Source: Myxococcales bacterium (GTDB taxonomy: Bacteria; Myxococcota_A; UBA9160; UBA4427). Taken from it: a DNA stretch of 64,000 nucleotides. Of the stretch, positions 35,081 through 46,108 are shown piece by piece; positions within the stretch are counted from its first letter, which is position 1; the number at the start of each line of letters is the position of its first letter. A program made the position numbers and the translations under genes. The notes beneath the pieces are model-generated. The model was not told where the DNA came from. It did no database searches and saw nothing but the letters and a program-made list of their open reading frames with translations. The stretch is from contig DUCN01000056.1 in assembly GCA_012959805.1 (NCBI GenBank), positions 38,286 to 102,285 of the forward strand, read 5' to 3'.

Positions 35081-35293
35081 AGTTTTTACTCCCCCCCCGG
35101 CTGTTGAGTCCAACCCCGGGATTCATATCCAGAATGCGTCGCGCGAGAACGCCTGATGGCAAGAACGATGAGAGGCCTGAAATGAAACGAATGGCAGTGA
35201 ACTCCCTATTCGATTCGGTCTTTGACATTTCATTTCGGAAGTTCAATATTCGCATCGGGCAGCAGTCTTGAACCAGCGAGGTCGTGGGCAGGA

Positions 35294-38200
35294 ATGACGC
35301 AATCTGCACCGTCGACATGGCAGTTCTGGATCGATCGAGGCGGTACGTTCACCGACTGCCTCGCGATCTCGCCGGCGGGCAAAGAATTCGCCACCAAGGT
35401 CTTGTCTTCTGATCGTGCACCCGTCGAAGCGATTGAAGCCATTCTCGAATCGGCGGCGGAGACAACGACCGCCCATGACCTCGATTGTCGTGTGCGTTTG
35501 GGAACGACGGTGTGCACGAATGCTTTGCTCGAACGGCGCGGTGTCCCAACGGCATTGCTGACAAATTGCGGCCTTTCCGGCGTCTTTGATATCGGAACGC
35601 AGGAACGTCCGGAGCTCTTTCGGCTGGAGATCGATCGGCCGCCTCGCTTGCAGAAGTGGCGCCTCGAAACGCCTGGACGTCGTGATGCACAGGGACAAAT
35701 CGTTGAAGCATTGGACCTCGAAGCGACACGCGAAACTCTTCGGATGGCTCGAGATGAGGGCGCCCGATCTTTGGCGATCGTCTGGATGCATGCTCATGCA
35801 TTCCCTGAAGATGAACTCGAACTCGCTCGAATTGCCAGGGAAGTCGGGTTTGACTTTGTCGCTTGCTCGCACGAGCAGGCCCGAGAAATTGGTTTTCTCT
35901 CCCGCGGCGAGACAGCGATTGCGGATGCCTACCTTACGCCGCTCTTGCGCGGGCACATGGAAGAGCTTCGGATGGCCCTGCCGAATGCGAAGCTTGGGTT
36001 CATGCAGTCCTCGGGCGGATTGACCGACGCCGAAGGCTTCCGTGGTCCGAACGCCTTGCTGTCTGGTCCGGCGGGTGGTGTTGTCGGCGCGCAGAAGGTG
36101 GCTCGAGACGCCGGTCATTCTCGGGTCATTGGATTCGACATGGGCGGAACGTCGACGGATGTCTCCTTGAGTTCGGGCCATAGACTCGATCGAGCCTTTG
36201 AAAGCGAGGTCGGGGGTGTGCGGGTGAAGGCGCCGATGCTGCGCATTCATACGGTGGCCGCGGGCGGTGGGTCGCGATGCCGATTCGACGGCATTCGGTT
36301 GACGGTGGGTCCCGAGAGTGCGGGCACGGATCCGGGGCCGCTCTGTTATGTCGAGTCCTGCGCGCAAGGACATGCGAATGAGCCCAGCGAACCGGACCCT
36401 TCGCAAACGGTGGGGCTGGATCGGCGCGCGGGGGAGCTCACGGTGACCGACATCAACCTCGCGCTTGGAAGACTTGCTCCCGATCGCTTTCCCTTTGCGA
36501 TTGATCTCGAGCCGGTTCTGCACGCCCTTGATGAGATGGTCGAGGTGCTCGCGGAGGCAGGATTCAGACGCACGCACGAAGAAATCGCCGCGGGGTTCTT
36601 CGAAATCGCGAATGCCAGCATGGCTCAGGCGATTATCGAGATTTCGGTCGAACGCGGCGCAGATCCAAGAGATCACGTGTTGGTTGGATTCGGTGGGGCG
36701 GGTGGTCAGCACGTCTGCGCTATCGCCGACCGGTTGGGCATTCGAGAAATCTTGCTTCATCCCCACGCGGGTTTGTTGTCGGCGTACGGGATCGGAATCG
36801 CGAAGGCATCGTGGGATGGACAGCGCGACGGGATCGGTCGCGAACTTGAACGAGGCGACTCCCTTTTGGATTCGATCGCCGCGGATTGGAATGAACTCGC
36901 GGAAGAGGGCGTGCATCAATTGCGAGCAGAGGGGCTCGAGGCTGACCGACTTCGCGTTGAGAACAGTTTGGATCTTGGTTATGCGGGAACGGACACCGCG
37001 CTGAGCGTCGTGCTGTCGGATTCTCAGCGTGGTCCCTCGGCCGGCAGCGAGACGGTTGAATGGCTGCGTGCCTTCGAGGTTCTGCATCGCGAGCGTTTCG
37101 GGTACATCCGCAAGGATCGGAAGATCGATCTCAAGACGCTACGCGTTCGGGTCTTCGAAGTGGACGACGAAAAGCCTGCGACCGGGCGACGCGAGGGCGC
37201 GTCGACAGACGTCCCGAAGTCGGATCCCGTGATCTTGCGAAACGATTCGGCCTGGTTTCCCGGCCGAGGTCGAATCGCGACGCCTGTCTATCGTCGCGAG
37301 GACCTCTGCGTGGGACATCGACTCGTCGGGCCGGCCTTGGTTCTCGAAGCCACCGGCACCGTCGTTCTCGATCCCGGGTTCGATTTGACGGTTGAAGCGG
37401 GCGGGCTATTCCGACTGACCGCAAACGTGATCAAGAACGACGCGTCCACCGTCGATCTGGAGCAGGCGGATCCCGTTCGACTTGAAGTGCTCGGCAATCG
37501 GTTCATGTCGATCGCCGAGCAGATGGGCGCGGTGCTTCGCAATACGTCGGTCTCGACGAATATCAAGGAACGCCTCGACTATTCCTGCGCCGTGTTTGAC
37601 GGTGAGGGAGGACTGGTGGCCAACGCGCCGCATATTCCCGTGCATCTCGGTGCGATGGCGGACACGATCTCCGAGATTCGTGCACGCTTCTCGCCCTTTC
37701 ATGAGGGCGATGTCCTGGTGACGAATGATCCTTTCGCGGGAGGCTCTCATCTTCCGGATGTCACGGTGGTGACGCCGGTCTTTCGGGAGGGGGCGACGCA
37801 TCCCGATTTCTTCGTGGCGAGCCGCGGACATCACGCGGATCTTGGGGGCAAGACGCCGGGCTCTATGCCCGCAGATTCAACGACCTTGGCGGAAGAGGGA
37901 GTCCTGATCGAGGCATTCCATCTGGTTCGCAATGATGAATTTGACGAGGATCGTATCCGCGCCGTTCTCGCGAGTGGCCTCTACCCCGCCCGTCGACCCA
38001 ACGACAATGTGGCCGATCTCGAAGCGATGGTCGCCGCCAATCGAGCGGGGGCGAGTGGACTGCTGCAGTTGGCCGAGGAAGTCGGGCTCGAAGTCGTTCA
38101 CGTGACGATGCGGCAACTCCAGGCAGCGGCGGCGACGAAGGTCGCGCGGGAACTCGCACGGCTGCCCGAAGGCGATCATCGCTTCGAAGATCAGCTCGAC

Positions 38201-39064
38201 GATGGCACGGCGATCTGTGTGCGACTGAGCATCGAGCATTACCTGCCATCGGACGCGCGCGTTCCAGTCGAGGCCGCCAATCTCGCAGCGCGCATGAAGA
38301 TCGACTTCGCAGGAACCGGGCCCGTTTCGCCCGGTAATCTGAACGCACCGCCCTCGGTCGTTCGAGCGGCCGTCATCTATGTCCTGCGTTCGCTCGTGGC
38401 CGAGCGAATCCCACTCAATGGGGGCTGCCTGAAACCGGTCGAAGTCGTGATTCCGCGGGATTCGATTCTTGATCCGCCAAGGGGTTCTGCGGTGGTGGGC
38501 GGCAATGTCGAGACCTCCCAGCGGGTCGTGGACGTCTTGCTCGGCGCGCTGGGACGCGCCGCGGCGAGTCAGGGGACTATGAATAATGTCACTTTTGGCG
38601 ATGCCTCGTTTGGCTACTACGAGACCATCGGCGGGGGCGCTGGGGCAACGCCCAACGCGGATGGGGCTTCCGGTGTCCACACGCACATGACGAATACGCG
38701 AATTACGGATCCTGAAATTCTTGAGTCGCGATATCCAGTTCGATTGCTGGAATTTGGGCTTCGCCCGGAATCGGGCGGGGCCGGGCGCAGGCGAGGCGGT
38801 GATGGTGTTCGGCGCCGCTATCGGTTTCTGCGAGATGTCGTTGTGACGCTGTTGACCGAGCGTCGAGAGCGAGCGCCTTTTGGCCTGGATGGTGGGGAGC
38901 CCGGTGCGATGGGGCGGAATCGGATTCTGCGTCGGGGCCAATCGAATGCGGAGGTGTTGGCGGGGCGAGTCGAAGTGAGTTTGGAGTCGGGCGACGAACT
39001 GTGGATCGACACCCCGGGCGGTGGCGGTTTCGGTTCGCCGGACGAGACTTCCAAGACAATTTGA
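35294..39064 (+). CDS. 5-oxoprolinase-type fused hydantoinase A/B protein
   Basis: This 1256-residue cytoplasmic enzyme most likely opens 5-oxoproline (or a related lactam) to glutamate at the expense of ATP. The N-terminal two-thirds is HyuA-like: [12 protein letters not shown] (about 13-24), the [17 protein letters not shown] motif, [10 protein letters not shown], and the actin-like phosphate loop [13 protein letters not shown] (about 282-294). The C-terminal half is HyuB-like (SNTFxxI-like [47 protein letters not shown] near the end). The fusion and length match eukaryote-type OPLAH. ATG 35294 is chosen because the extra 24 residues before it do not look conserved. A TTGACA at 35222-35227 may be its -35 element. 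It stands alone, convergent with nothing, before tRNA-Lys. Confidence 0.93.
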   Translation: MTQSAPSTWQFWIDRGGTFTDCLAISPAGKEFATKVLSSDRAPVEAIEAILESAAETTTAHDLDCRVRLGTTVCTNALLERRGVPTALLTNCGLSGVFDIGTQERPELFRLEIDRPPRLQKWRLETPGRRDAQGQIVEALDLEATRETLRMARDEGARSLAIVWMHAHAFPEDELELARIAREVGFDFVACSHEQAREIGFLSRGETAIADAYLTPLLRGHMEELRMALPNAKLGFMQSSGGLTDAEGFRGPNALLSGPAGGVVGAQKVARDAGHSRVIGFDMGGTSTDVSLSSGHRLDRAFESEVGGVRVKAPMLRIHTVAAGGGSRCRFDGIRLTVGPESAGTDPGPLCYVESCAQGHANEPSEPDPSQTVGLDRRAGELTVTDINLALGRLAPDRFPFAIDLEPVLHALDEMVEVLAEAGFRRTHEEIAAGFFEIANASMAQAIIEISVERGADPRDHVLVGFGGAGGQHVCAIADRLGIREILLHPHAGLLSAYGIGIAKASWDGQRDGIGRELERGDSLLDSIAADWNELAEEGVHQLRAEGLEADRLRVENSLDLGYAGTDTALSVVLSDSQRGPSAGSETVEWLRAFEVLHRERFGYIRKDRKIDLKTLRVRVFEVDDEKPATGRREGASTDVPKSDPVILRNDSAWFPGRGRIATPVYRREDLCVGHRLVGPALVLEATGTVVLDPGFDLTVEAGGLFRLTANVIKNDASTVDLEQADPVRLEVLGNRFMSIAEQMGAVLRNTSVSTNIKERLDYSCAVFDGEGGLVANAPHIPVHLGAMADTISEIRARFSPFHEGDVLVTNDPFAGGSHLPDVTVVTPVFREGATHPDFFVASRGHHADLGGKTPGSMPADSTTLAEEGVLIEAFHLVRNDEFDEDRIRAVLASGLYPARRPNDNVADLEAMVAANRAGASGLLQLAEEVGLEVVHVTMRQLQAAAATKVARELARLPEGDHRFEDQLDDGTAICVRLSIEHYLPSDARVPVEAANLAARMKIDFAGTGPVSPGNLNAPPSVVRAAVIYVLRSLVAERIPLNGGCLKPVEVVIPRDSILDPPRGSAVVGGNVETSQRVVDVLLGALGRAAASQGTMNNVTFGDASFGYYETIGGGAGATPNADGASGVHTHMTNTRITDPEILESRYPVRLLEFGLRPESGGAGRRRGGDGVRRRYRFLRDVVVTLLTERRERAPFGLDGGEPGAMGRNRILRRGQSNAEVLAGRVEVSLESGDELWIDTPGGGGFGSPDETSKTI

Positions 39065-39106
39065 TCTGGCCTTGATCTCACACCCGGGTACCTCTAATTT
39101 CCGCCC

Positions 39107-39182
39107 GGGCGCGTAGCTCAATTGGCAGAGCAAGTGGCTCTTAACCACTAGGTTCGGGGTTCGATTCCCCGCGCGCTCACCA
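39107..39182 (+). tRNA. tRNA-Lys (anticodon CTT)
   Basis: The 76 bases fold into a full cloverleaf: acceptor GGGCGCG/CGCGCTC, D-arm GCTC/GAGC, anticodon stem AGTGG/CCACT with loop CTCTTAA (anticodon CTT), T-arm CGGGG-TTCGATT-CCCCG, discriminator A and an encoded CCA (39180-39182). It reads AAG codons. Confidence 0.96.
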
Positions 39183-39400
39183 TTCGGTTTCCTTGGCCTG
39201 GTTTTAGCGCCATGTCCATGGGGATCCGAATTGGAAAGTGGACGCCCAGTCCCGGTTTCGAATTTGGAACGGATTCAAGCTCGAAGCACCGCAAGTGATA
39301 TCCAGCGAAGCCTGAAACCTGAAATCACCGCGACATTCGATCGGGATGATTTAGAAAAGTCCGGAACGGGCGATCGACCCGCGGATCGATGGACAATAGA

Positions 39401-39486
39401 GCCGGGGTGGCGGAATTGGTAGACGCAGTGGCTTTAGGAGCCACCGTCCTTAGGACGTGCAGGTTCGAGTCCTGTCCCCGGTACCA
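39401..39486 (+). tRNA. tRNA-Leu (anticodon TAG)
   Basis: The 86 bases include the long class II variable arm (CGTCCTTAGGACG). Acceptor GCCGGGG/CCCCGGT, anticodon stem GTGGC/GCCAC with loop TTTAGGA (anticodon TAG), T-loop TTCGAGT, and an encoded CCA at 39484-39486. It reads CUA-type leucine codons. The trigger-factor gene begins 22 bases later. Confidence 0.96.
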
Positions 39487-39507
39487 TTTTTACGGAGAGT
39501 AATAGTC

Positions 39508-40836
39508 ATGGCAGAAATAGAGACCGGCCGGAGTGATCTCCGCGTCGAAACCAATGAAATTTCCCCCGTCATTTGCGAGCTGGCGATCGAGATCGAAGCA
39601 ATCCGCGTCGATGCGGCCTACGTCACGGTCATCAAAGAGATCCGTAAGACAGCCCAGGTGAAAGGCTTTCGTCCGGGCAAGGTTCCGGTCGGTGTCGTCA
39701 AGAAGATGTATGGCGCATCGCTGGGCGAGGAGATCGAACGATTACTCGTGCGCGAAACCCTCGCGGATGCCGTCGAGTTGGCGGAACTCCAGCCCGTCGT
39801 CGAACCCCAGATCGAGGCCGAACCGCCGGTCGAAGGGAAGAGCTTTCGATATACCGCTCGAATCGAGGTGAAGCCTGCGATCGAACTGCCGGATCTGGCA
39901 GCGCTTTCTGGTTCCCGCCCGTCCGTCGAGGTGGCTGAAGAGGCGATTCTGATCGAGCTTGAGAATCTGCGTGAGCAACAGGTTAACTGGGTCGAAGAGG
40001 GCGAGGAGGTCACCGCAGTGGACGGGCATCAGGTGACCATCGACTTCAAGGGAACGATCGATGGTGTGGCCTTTGAAGGCGGAAGTGCTGAGGGAATCGA
40101 TCTCGAGTTGGGTTCGGGCAGGATGATCCCCGGCTTCGAGGAGCAGCTCGTGGGTGCGGTTTCCGGAGAGGAGCGGGATCTCGAGGTTCCGTTTCCAGAC
40201 GATTATGGGAACGATGGACTTGCGGGCAAGACGGCCATTTTCGCTTCCAAGGTGACGGCGATCAAGCGTCGGGAACTTCCGGAACTCGATGACGAGTTTG
40301 CGAAGGATGTCGGGGACTTTGAAACCCTCGACGATGTGCGTGACAAGATTCGACAAGGACTTCAAGAGCAAACTCAACGTTCATCGGACGAGACGCTACA
40401 TCGCAGCATTCTGGATGATCTCGTGACGCGAACGAGTTTCGAAGTCCCGCCGTCCATGGTGGAGAGGCAGCTCGAAAGCCAGATCCAACAATTAGAACAA
40501 CAGCTAAAGGGGCGTATGCCCGAGCCCGATCTGCGCGCACGATCTGCTCAGATGCGCGAAGAGGGTTGGGATGACGCGCGCCGCCGAGTACAGGAAGCGC
40601 TGCTACTCGAGACGGTGGCCAAGCATGCGGAGATCGAGGCCAGCGAAGACGAGATCAATGCGCGGCTTGAAGAGATGGCGACGAGCCAGGGTGTCGATGC
40701 CAAGATGATGATGGACATGGCCGAGGCTCAGGGCTGGCGTCACTCCATCGGAGCCGAAGTCGTTGACCGAAAGGCGCTCGCACACCTGGTGGAGCACGCG
40801 AGCATCTCAGACGTGAAACCTTCAGAAGACGCTTGA
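39508..40836 (+). CDS. tig: Trigger factor (ribosome-associated chaperone)
   Basis: This is a 442-residue chaperone that binds uL23 at the peptide exit and has prolyl isomerase activity. The ribosome-binding domain carries the signature VKGFRPGKVPVGVVKKMYG (about 51-69; the GFRPGKxP motif). The FKBP-like PPIase domain starts near VDGHQVTIDFKGTIDGVAFE (about 168-187) with GSGRMIPGFEEQLVG. The C-terminal helical arm contains LPELDDEFAKDVGDF and PPSMVERQLE. ATG 39508 is preceded by GGAGAG and matches the family start; the frame extends back into the tRNA-Leu gene and was trimmed. It leads the conserved tig-clpP-clpX-lon proteostasis cluster, although a probable terminator follows tig. Confidence 0.96.
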   Translation: MAEIETGRSDLRVETNEISPVICELAIEIEAIRVDAAYVTVIKEIRKTAQVKGFRPGKVPVGVVKKMYGASLGEEIERLLVRETLADAVELAELQPVVEPQIEAEPPVEGKSFRYTARIEVKPAIELPDLAALSGSRPSVEVAEEAILIELENLREQQVNWVEEGEEVTAVDGHQVTIDFKGTIDGVAFEGGSAEGIDLELGSGRMIPGFEEQLVGAVSGEERDLEVPFPDDYGNDGLAGKTAIFASKVTAIKRRELPELDDEFAKDVGDFETLDDVRDKIRQGLQEQTQRSSDETLHRSILDDLVTRTSFEVPPSMVERQLESQIQQLEQQLKGRMPEPDLRARSAQMREEGWDDARRRVQEALLLETVAKHAEIEASEDEINARLEEMATSQGVDAKMMMDMAEAQGWRHSIGAEVVDRKALAHLVEHASISDVKPSEDA

Positions 40837-40842
40837 GGGTTG

Positions 40843-40867
40843 CCCCGAGGCCGCGGCTCAGGGTTTT
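40843..40867 (+). terminator. Probable terminator after tig
   Basis: The hairpin CCCGAG (40844-40849) / CTC-A-GGG (40857-40863), with one bulged A, is followed by TTTT (40864-40867) a few bases after the tig stop. It would separate tig from clpP transcription at least in part. Confidence 0.55.
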
Positions 40868-41075
40868 ACTTCAGTTGTTTCAGCCACCTTTCGCATCGCT
40901 CGTGCACGAGTTGCCAAGCCACACCGACTGACTCAGACTAGGACTGGGATGGAGCGTGGCTTCGTCTTGGGATGCCGCGGCCGATTCGGTTTCGGGGCCT
41001 ACGCGATCGGACCCGTCCGGATGGGGCGATCGGCAACGATGATGGAACGATCATGGACAGGAGACACGAGTAACG

Positions 41076-41708
41076 ATGGAACCGACACGACCCACGGCCT
41101 TCACGATTCCCTACGTGATCGAGCAGAATCAAAGAGGCGAGCGAGTCTTCGACATCTATTCGAGGTTGCTCCGCGATCGCGTGATCTTTCTCGGCAACGA
41201 GATTCATGACGAAGTGGCGAACGTGATCGTTGCGCAGCTGCTTTTTCTCGAAGCGGATGATCCCGATAAAGATATCCATCTCTACATCAACTCACCGGGT
41301 GGTTCGATTACGGCCGGACTCGCAATCTACGACACGATGCAATTCATCCGATCCGATGTTCACACGACTTGCATTGGTCAGGCGGCATCGATGGGCGCCT
41401 GGCTTCTCGCAGCCGGTGCCCCGGGGAAGCGTTCCGCGCTTGCGAATGCACGCGTGATGATCCATCAGCCGATGGGGGGTGCCCGCGGGCAGGCCTCCGA
41501 CATCGACATTCAGGCACAGGAAATCATCAAGCTTCGCGAGAGCATGAATGAAATTCTGGCCGACCATACGGGGCAAGAGGTTTCACGGATCGAGACCGAC
41601 ACGGAGCGCGACTATTATATGAGCGCGGACGAAGCGAAGAACTATGGGATTGTCGACGTTGTGACGAGTCGAAGGGTGGCGGAAAAATCGGACGACGACG
41701 AAAAGTAG
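41076..41708 (+). CDS. clpP: ATP-dependent Clp protease proteolytic subunit
   Basis: This 210-residue tetradecameric serine peptidase pairs with ClpX or ClpA. The catalytic triad is visible: Ser105 in GQAASMGAW, His130 in VMIHQPMGG, and Asp179 in [12 protein letters not shown]. The RIIFLG-like [22 protein letters not shown] and [10 protein letters not shown] segments are standard. A very short propeptide-like N-terminus (MEPTRPTAF) precedes PYVIEQ. ATG 41076 follows GGAGACACGAG at a suitable distance. clpX begins 121 bases downstream. Confidence 0.97.
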   Translation: MEPTRPTAFTIPYVIEQNQRGERVFDIYSRLLRDRVIFLGNEIHDEVANVIVAQLLFLEADDPDKDIHLYINSPGGSITAGLAIYDTMQFIRSDVHTTCIGQAASMGAWLLAAGAPGKRSALANARVMIHQPMGGARGQASDIDIQAQEIIKLRESMNEILADHTGQEVSRIETDTERDYYMSADEAKNYGIVDVVTSRRVAEKSDDDEK

Positions 41709-41829
41709 AGGTCCGTCCGATGATGAGAGACTGGATGAGTATGTTTGCGTGGTTAGGTTGGTACTGTGGGTACGGCCGGAATTGGATGTGTCAGATGGGA
41801 CAGCAGGGATCACTGGGGGGTGACAACAC

Positions 41830-43074
41830 ATGAAGAAGCGAGACGACAACGCAAATCTCTCGTGTTCGTTCTGCGGGAAATCGCAGAAGGAAGTCAAAAA
41901 GCTCATCGCAGGGCCAACCGTCTATATCTGCGACGAGTGCATCGAGCTCTGTAACGACATCATCGCCGAGGAGTACGGCCAGGATGAAGCCGGCCAGGCG
42001 CCTCCCCGCATTCTCAAGCCCAAGGAGCTGAAGGCTGCGCTCGACGAGTACGTCATCGGCCAGGATGCGGCGAAGAAGGTTCTCTCCGTCGCCGTTCACA
42101 ATCACTACCGCCGCATCGAGAGCAGCGGGATTTCCGACGTAGAATTACAGAAGGCGAATATTCTTCTGCTCGGGCCCACTGGATCAGGCAAGACCCTGCT
42201 CGCCCAGACTCTGGCGAAGATTCTCGATGTGCCCTTTACGATCGCGGATGCGACGACGCTGACCGAAGCCGGCTATGTCGGTGAGGACGTTGAGAATATT
42301 GTGCTCAATCTGCTGCAAGCCGCGAACTACGATATCGAGCGCGCCCAGCACGGCATCATCTACATCGATGAGATCGACAAGATTGCGCGCAAGAGCGAGA
42401 ACCCCTCCATCACTCGAGACGTTTCGGGCGAGGGTGTTCAGCAGGCGCTGCTCAAGATCATCGAAGGCACAATGGCGAGCGTTCCACCCAAGGGTGGGCG
42501 AAAGCACCCGCAGCAGGAGTTTCTGCAGATCGATACGACCAATATCCTGTTTATCTGTGGTGGGGCCTTCGTTGGACTAGAAGGAATCATTGAGAGACGG
42601 ATCGGGGTGAAGGGATTGGGCTTTGCTGCCGATATCCAAAAGAACAAGGATCGCAAGAAGGGCGAGATGATGCGCGACGTCCAGGCAGAGGATTTGCTCC
42701 ACTTCGGTTTGATTCCCGAGTTCATCGGGCGTCTGCCTGTGGTTGCGACCTTGGAAGAATTGGACGAGGAGGCGCTGATCGCGATTTTGACCCAGCCGAA
42801 GAACGCGCTCGTCAAACAATACGAGAAGCTTTTCGAGTTCGAGGATGTCGCCCTTCGATTTACCGAGGGGGCAATGAGCGCCGTCGCACGCAAGGCGCTC
42901 AAGCAGAAGTCGGGCGCGCGTGGGCTTCGATCCATTCTCGAGAATGCGATGTTGGACATGATGTACGAGCTGCCCTCGCGAGACGATGTCGAGGAATGCG
43001 TGGTCGGCGAGGAAGTGATCGAGCAAGGCGCAGCGCCCGTGCTGGGTTTGAAGCGGGAAGCGGAATCGGCATAG
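41830..43074 (+). CDS. clpX: ATP-dependent Clp protease ATP-binding subunit ClpX
   Basis: This 414-residue AAA+ unfoldase feeds ClpP. The N-terminal zinc finger has four Cys (CSFCGKS and CDECIELC, residues 13-38). Walker A is [10 protein letters not shown] (about 117-126), Walker [11 protein letters not shown] (about 177-186), followed by sensor and IGF-loop regions ([13 protein letters not shown]). The ClpP-binding loop and the [23 protein letters not shown]-terminus are typical. The start follows GGGGGG. The 137-base gap before lon contains no terminator that I can identify. Confidence 0.97.
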   Translation: MKKRDDNANLSCSFCGKSQKEVKKLIAGPTVYICDECIELCNDIIAEEYGQDEAGQAPPRILKPKELKAALDEYVIGQDAAKKVLSVAVHNHYRRIESSGISDVELQKANILLLGPTGSGKTLLAQTLAKILDVPFTIADATTLTEAGYVGEDVENIVLNLLQAANYDIERAQHGIIYIDEIDKIARKSENPSITRDVSGEGVQQALLKIIEGTMASVPPKGGRKHPQQEFLQIDTTNILFICGGAFVGLEGIIERRIGVKGLGFAADIQKNKDRKKGEMMRDVQAEDLLHFGLIPEFIGRLPVVATLEELDEEALIAILTQPKNALVKQYEKLFEFEDVALRFTEGAMSAVARKALKQKSGARGLRSILENAMLDMMYELPSRDDVEECVVGEEVIEQGAAPVLGLKREAESA

Positions 43075-43211
43075 TTCGCTTTATTCGCTTGGCTGGCGAA
43101 ATCGGCATTGTCTGTGCGTGACGTGCCGGCCGGTTCGAACGGGTTCGCTGGAGCGGTTGTTCAGCGTCGACGTCAAAATGAAGGTCAGGGCCGTAAGAAA
43201 AGGGGGGTGGC

Positions 43212-45665
43212 ATGAGTGAATCATCGGGTGGGTCGGGTGGACAGCGCGTTCCACTACTACCACTACGCGACATCGTCGTCTTTCCACATATGGTGGTTCC
43301 GCTCTTCGTCGGAAGGCCCAAGTCGATCCAGGCCCTCGAAGACGCCATGGCCGGGGATCGACAACTCCTCGTGGCTGCACAGCGCGTCGCGGGCGAAGAA
43401 GATCCGACGCCGGAAGACATCTACGCAATCGGCACGCTGGGTACGATCATCCAGCTGCTGCGCCTGCCCGATGGAACCGTCAAGGTTCTGGTCGAGGGGC
43501 GAACCCGCGCCGAGATTCGAAGCTTTGCTTCTGTCGATCCCTATTTTTCAGTCGAGATCAAAGAACTCGAAGACGAGAGCGCGGAAACGCCCGAAGCCGA
43601 GGCACTGGTTCGGTCGATCCACACGACCTTCGAATCGTATTCCAAGCTGAACAAGAAGATCGCACCGGAACTAGTGAACTCTGTCGCGGCCATCGGTGAC
43701 CCCGGCAAGCTCTCGGACACAGTGGTCGCTCATCTCAATCTGAAGCTTCCCGATCGTCAGAAGCTGCTCGAAATGACGTCCTCAGTCGATCGCCTAGAAG
43801 AAGTCTTCAGCCGGATGCAAGCGGAGATCGAAGTTCTCGAAGTCGAGCGAAAGATTCGCGGTCGCGTCAAGACACAAATGGAGCGCTCCCAAAAGGAGTA
43901 CTACCTGAACGAGCAGATGCGCGCGATCCAGAAGGAATTGGGAGATCGCGACGAGCAGAAGAATGAGGTCGACGAGCTGGAAGAGCAGTTGGCTGCGAAG
44001 AAAATGCCCGATGAGGCTCGCGAGCGAGTCGAGAAAGAGATGAAGAAGCTGAAGCAGATGTCGCCGATGGCGGCGGAAGCGACGGTGGTTCGTAACTACA
44101 TCGATTGGATGCTCGGCCTGCCGTGGGATGAGTACAAAGAGGAAGAAAAGGATCTCGGTGTCTCGGAAGGAATTCTCGATGCAGACCACTACGGTCTCGA
44201 GAAGCCCAAGGAGCGGATCCTCGAATACCTTGCGGTCCAGACGCTGGTCGAGAAGATCAAAGGGCCGATCCTATGTCTGGTGGGTCCGCCCGGTGTCGGA
44301 AAGACCTCGCTCGGGAAGTCGATTGCGCGCTCGACGGGTCGCGATTTCGTTCGGATCAGTCTCGGCGGCGTGCGCGACGAGGCGGAAATCCGTGGACACC
44401 GCCGAACCTATATCGGCGCGCTCCCCGGTAAGATCATCCATGGCCTGAAAAAGGCCGGCTCATCGAATCCCGTTTTCTTGTTGGACGAAATCGACAAGAT
44501 GTCGATGGATTTCCGGGGCGATCCGAGTTCGGCGATGCTCGAGGTTCTGGATCCCGAGCAGAATCATACATTTGCCGACCACTACCTCGATTTGGATTAT
44601 GACCTGTCCAGAGTCATGTTCATCTGTACGGCCAACGTACTCCATGAAATTCCGCGACCGCTTCAGGATCGCATGGAGATCATTCAGATCTCCGGGTACA
44701 TCGAATCCGACAAGCTTGAAATCGCGAAGCTTCATCTCGTCGATAAAGTTGTCAGCGCCAACGGCTTGTCCGACGAGTCCATGCGCTTCACGGAAGGCGC
44801 AATTCTCGAGGTGATTCGGTACTACACGCGAGAATCCGGTGTCCGCGGACTCGAACGCGAACTCGCCTCCATCGCTCGTAAGGTTGCGCGCGAAAAGGTC
44901 AACGCGGGTGAAGCATTCAAGACCGTCAAGGTCAGCCCGAAACTGGTTCGGAAATATCTCGGCGTGCGCAAGCATCGTTTCGGTCAGTCTGAATCAGAGG
45001 ATCGAATCGGGGTAACGACGGGTCTCGCGTATACCGAGGTCGGCGGAGAACTCTTGCAGACGGAAGTCGCCGTGATGCCGGGCAAGGGCAAGCTGCAGAT
45101 CACTGGGCGGCTGGGCGAGGTCATGCAGGAATCGGCGAGTGCGGCCATGTCGTATATCCGCTCACGTGCAAAGCAGCTTGGATTGACCAGCGATTTCCAT
45201 ACGAAGGTGGATCTCCATATCCACGTTCCGGATGGAGGCACGCCCAAGGACGGACCCTCCGCAGGCATCACGTTGGCGACGACGATCGCCTCGGCGCTCA
45301 CGCGCATTCCGGTTCGTTCGAATGTTGCGATGACCGGGGAGATCACACTTCGGGGTCGGGTTCTGCCGATCGGTGGGCTGAGAGAGAAGCTGATCGCTGC
45401 CCATCGCGGCGGCATCGATACCGTCATCGTGCCAAGCGAAAATGAAAAAGATCTGAAGGATCTTCCACCGATCATCAAGAAGAATTTGACGATCATTCCG
45501 GTCGAGCACATGGACGAAGTTCTTCGATTGGCGCTTAGCGTCGAGGGTCCGGCGCATTTCCTCGATGAGGACGATGGGATCCACGAGATCGAGGACATCT
45601 ATCTCGCATCGGAAGGGCCCAAGCAGGCGACGACCGAGCTTCCGCATCCGGCGGGCGTCAATTAG
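43212..45665 (+). CDS. lon: ATP-dependent protease La (Lon)
   Basis: This 817-residue hexameric AAA+ serine protease removes misfolded and regulatory proteins. The N-terminal LON substrate domain begins [20 protein letters not shown] (about 12-31). A coiled-coil middle ([20 protein letters not shown]) leads to Walker [11 protein letters not shown], Walker [11 protein letters not shown] and the C-terminal Ser-Lys protease domain with Ser683 in KDGPSAGIT and a Lys in [13 protein letters not shown]. The start ATG 43212 is preceded by GGGGGG. It closes the tig-clpP-clpX-lon cluster; tRNA-Val follows 56 bases after the stop. Confidence 0.97.
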   Translation: MSESSGGSGGQRVPLLPLRDIVVFPHMVVPLFVGRPKSIQALEDAMAGDRQLLVAAQRVAGEEDPTPEDIYAIGTLGTIIQLLRLPDGTVKVLVEGRTRAEIRSFASVDPYFSVEIKELEDESAETPEAEALVRSIHTTFESYSKLNKKIAPELVNSVAAIGDPGKLSDTVVAHLNLKLPDRQKLLEMTSSVDRLEEVFSRMQAEIEVLEVERKIRGRVKTQMERSQKEYYLNEQMRAIQKELGDRDEQKNEVDELEEQLAAKKMPDEARERVEKEMKKLKQMSPMAAEATVVRNYIDWMLGLPWDEYKEEEKDLGVSEGILDADHYGLEKPKERILEYLAVQTLVEKIKGPILCLVGPPGVGKTSLGKSIARSTGRDFVRISLGGVRDEAEIRGHRRTYIGALPGKIIHGLKKAGSSNPVFLLDEIDKMSMDFRGDPSSAMLEVLDPEQNHTFADHYLDLDYDLSRVMFICTANVLHEIPRPLQDRMEIIQISGYIESDKLEIAKLHLVDKVVSANGLSDESMRFTEGAILEVIRYYTRESGVRGLERELASIARKVAREKVNAGEAFKTVKVSPKLVRKYLGVRKHRFGQSESEDRIGVTTGLAYTEVGGELLQTEVAVMPGKGKLQITGRLGEVMQESASAAMSYIRSRAKQLGLTSDFHTKVDLHIHVPDGGTPKDGPSAGITLATTIASALTRIPVRSNVAMTGEITLRGRVLPIGGLREKLIAAHRGGIDTVIVPSENEKDLKDLPPIIKKNLTIIPVEHMDEVLRLALSVEGPAHFLDEDDGIHEIEDIYLASEGPKQATTELPHPAGVN

Positions 45666-45721
45666 GTTGAGCAGGCTCTGCGGGTGAAGGTTCCTCTTCA
45701 CTTCGGTACATTGGAATTGTT

Positions 45722-45798
45722 GGGCGCGTAGCTCAGTTGGCTAGAGCACCTCGTTTACACCGAGGGGGTCCGGGGTTCGAGTCCCTGTGCGCCCACCA
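45722..45798 (+). tRNA. tRNA-Val (anticodon TAC)
   Basis: The 77 bases form a complete cloverleaf: acceptor GGGCGCG/TGCGCCC with a G-T pair, anticodon stem CCTCG/CGAGG with loop TTTACAC (anticodon TAC), T-arm CGGGG-TTCGAGT-CCCTG, discriminator A and an encoded CCA (45796-45798). Confidence 0.96.
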
Positions 45799-45904
45799 TT
45801 CATCAGCGTCGCCGCCGCATCCGCATTCAATGCATTCTGCTGGATGACCGATTTTTCTGGCCCGCCGACGGCTCATGACTGGTGGCTACTCATCGCAATG
45901 ACAG

Positions 45905-46084
45905 TCGGGTACGGGCCTGGGGTTGAGCGTGGCGCATAGCGTGGTGACGGATCATGGGGGTACGCTCTCCATCGAGAGCAAGGAGAACGACGGGACGACG
46001 ATCACGATTTCGATTCGCCTATTCGAAAGTTCCGATTCGAAGAAAAGCGGTCCGGTACACGACACGCTTTCGGCGGCGATTTAG
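45905..46084 (+). pseudogene. 3' remnant of a histidine kinase (HATPase G2 end)
   Basis: The frame between a stop at 45899 and TAG 46082-46084 reads GTGLGLSVAHSVVTDHGGTL, then SIESKENDGTTITISIRL and a polar tail ending LSAAI. This is the G2 box and last strand of a sensor-kinase ATPase domain, with no start codon or upstream domains: only the last 58 codons survive. It lies about 107 bases after the tRNA-Val CCA, so a deletion or integration event next to the tRNA is a plausible cause. Confidence 0.65.
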
Positions 46085-46108
46085 TTCGGAACTGTTTCTG
46101 GAGCCACC

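Noticed and set aside
41709..41829. Heat-shock promoter before clpX
   Set aside because: No convincing sigma-32-type or CIRCE element could be identified by eye.
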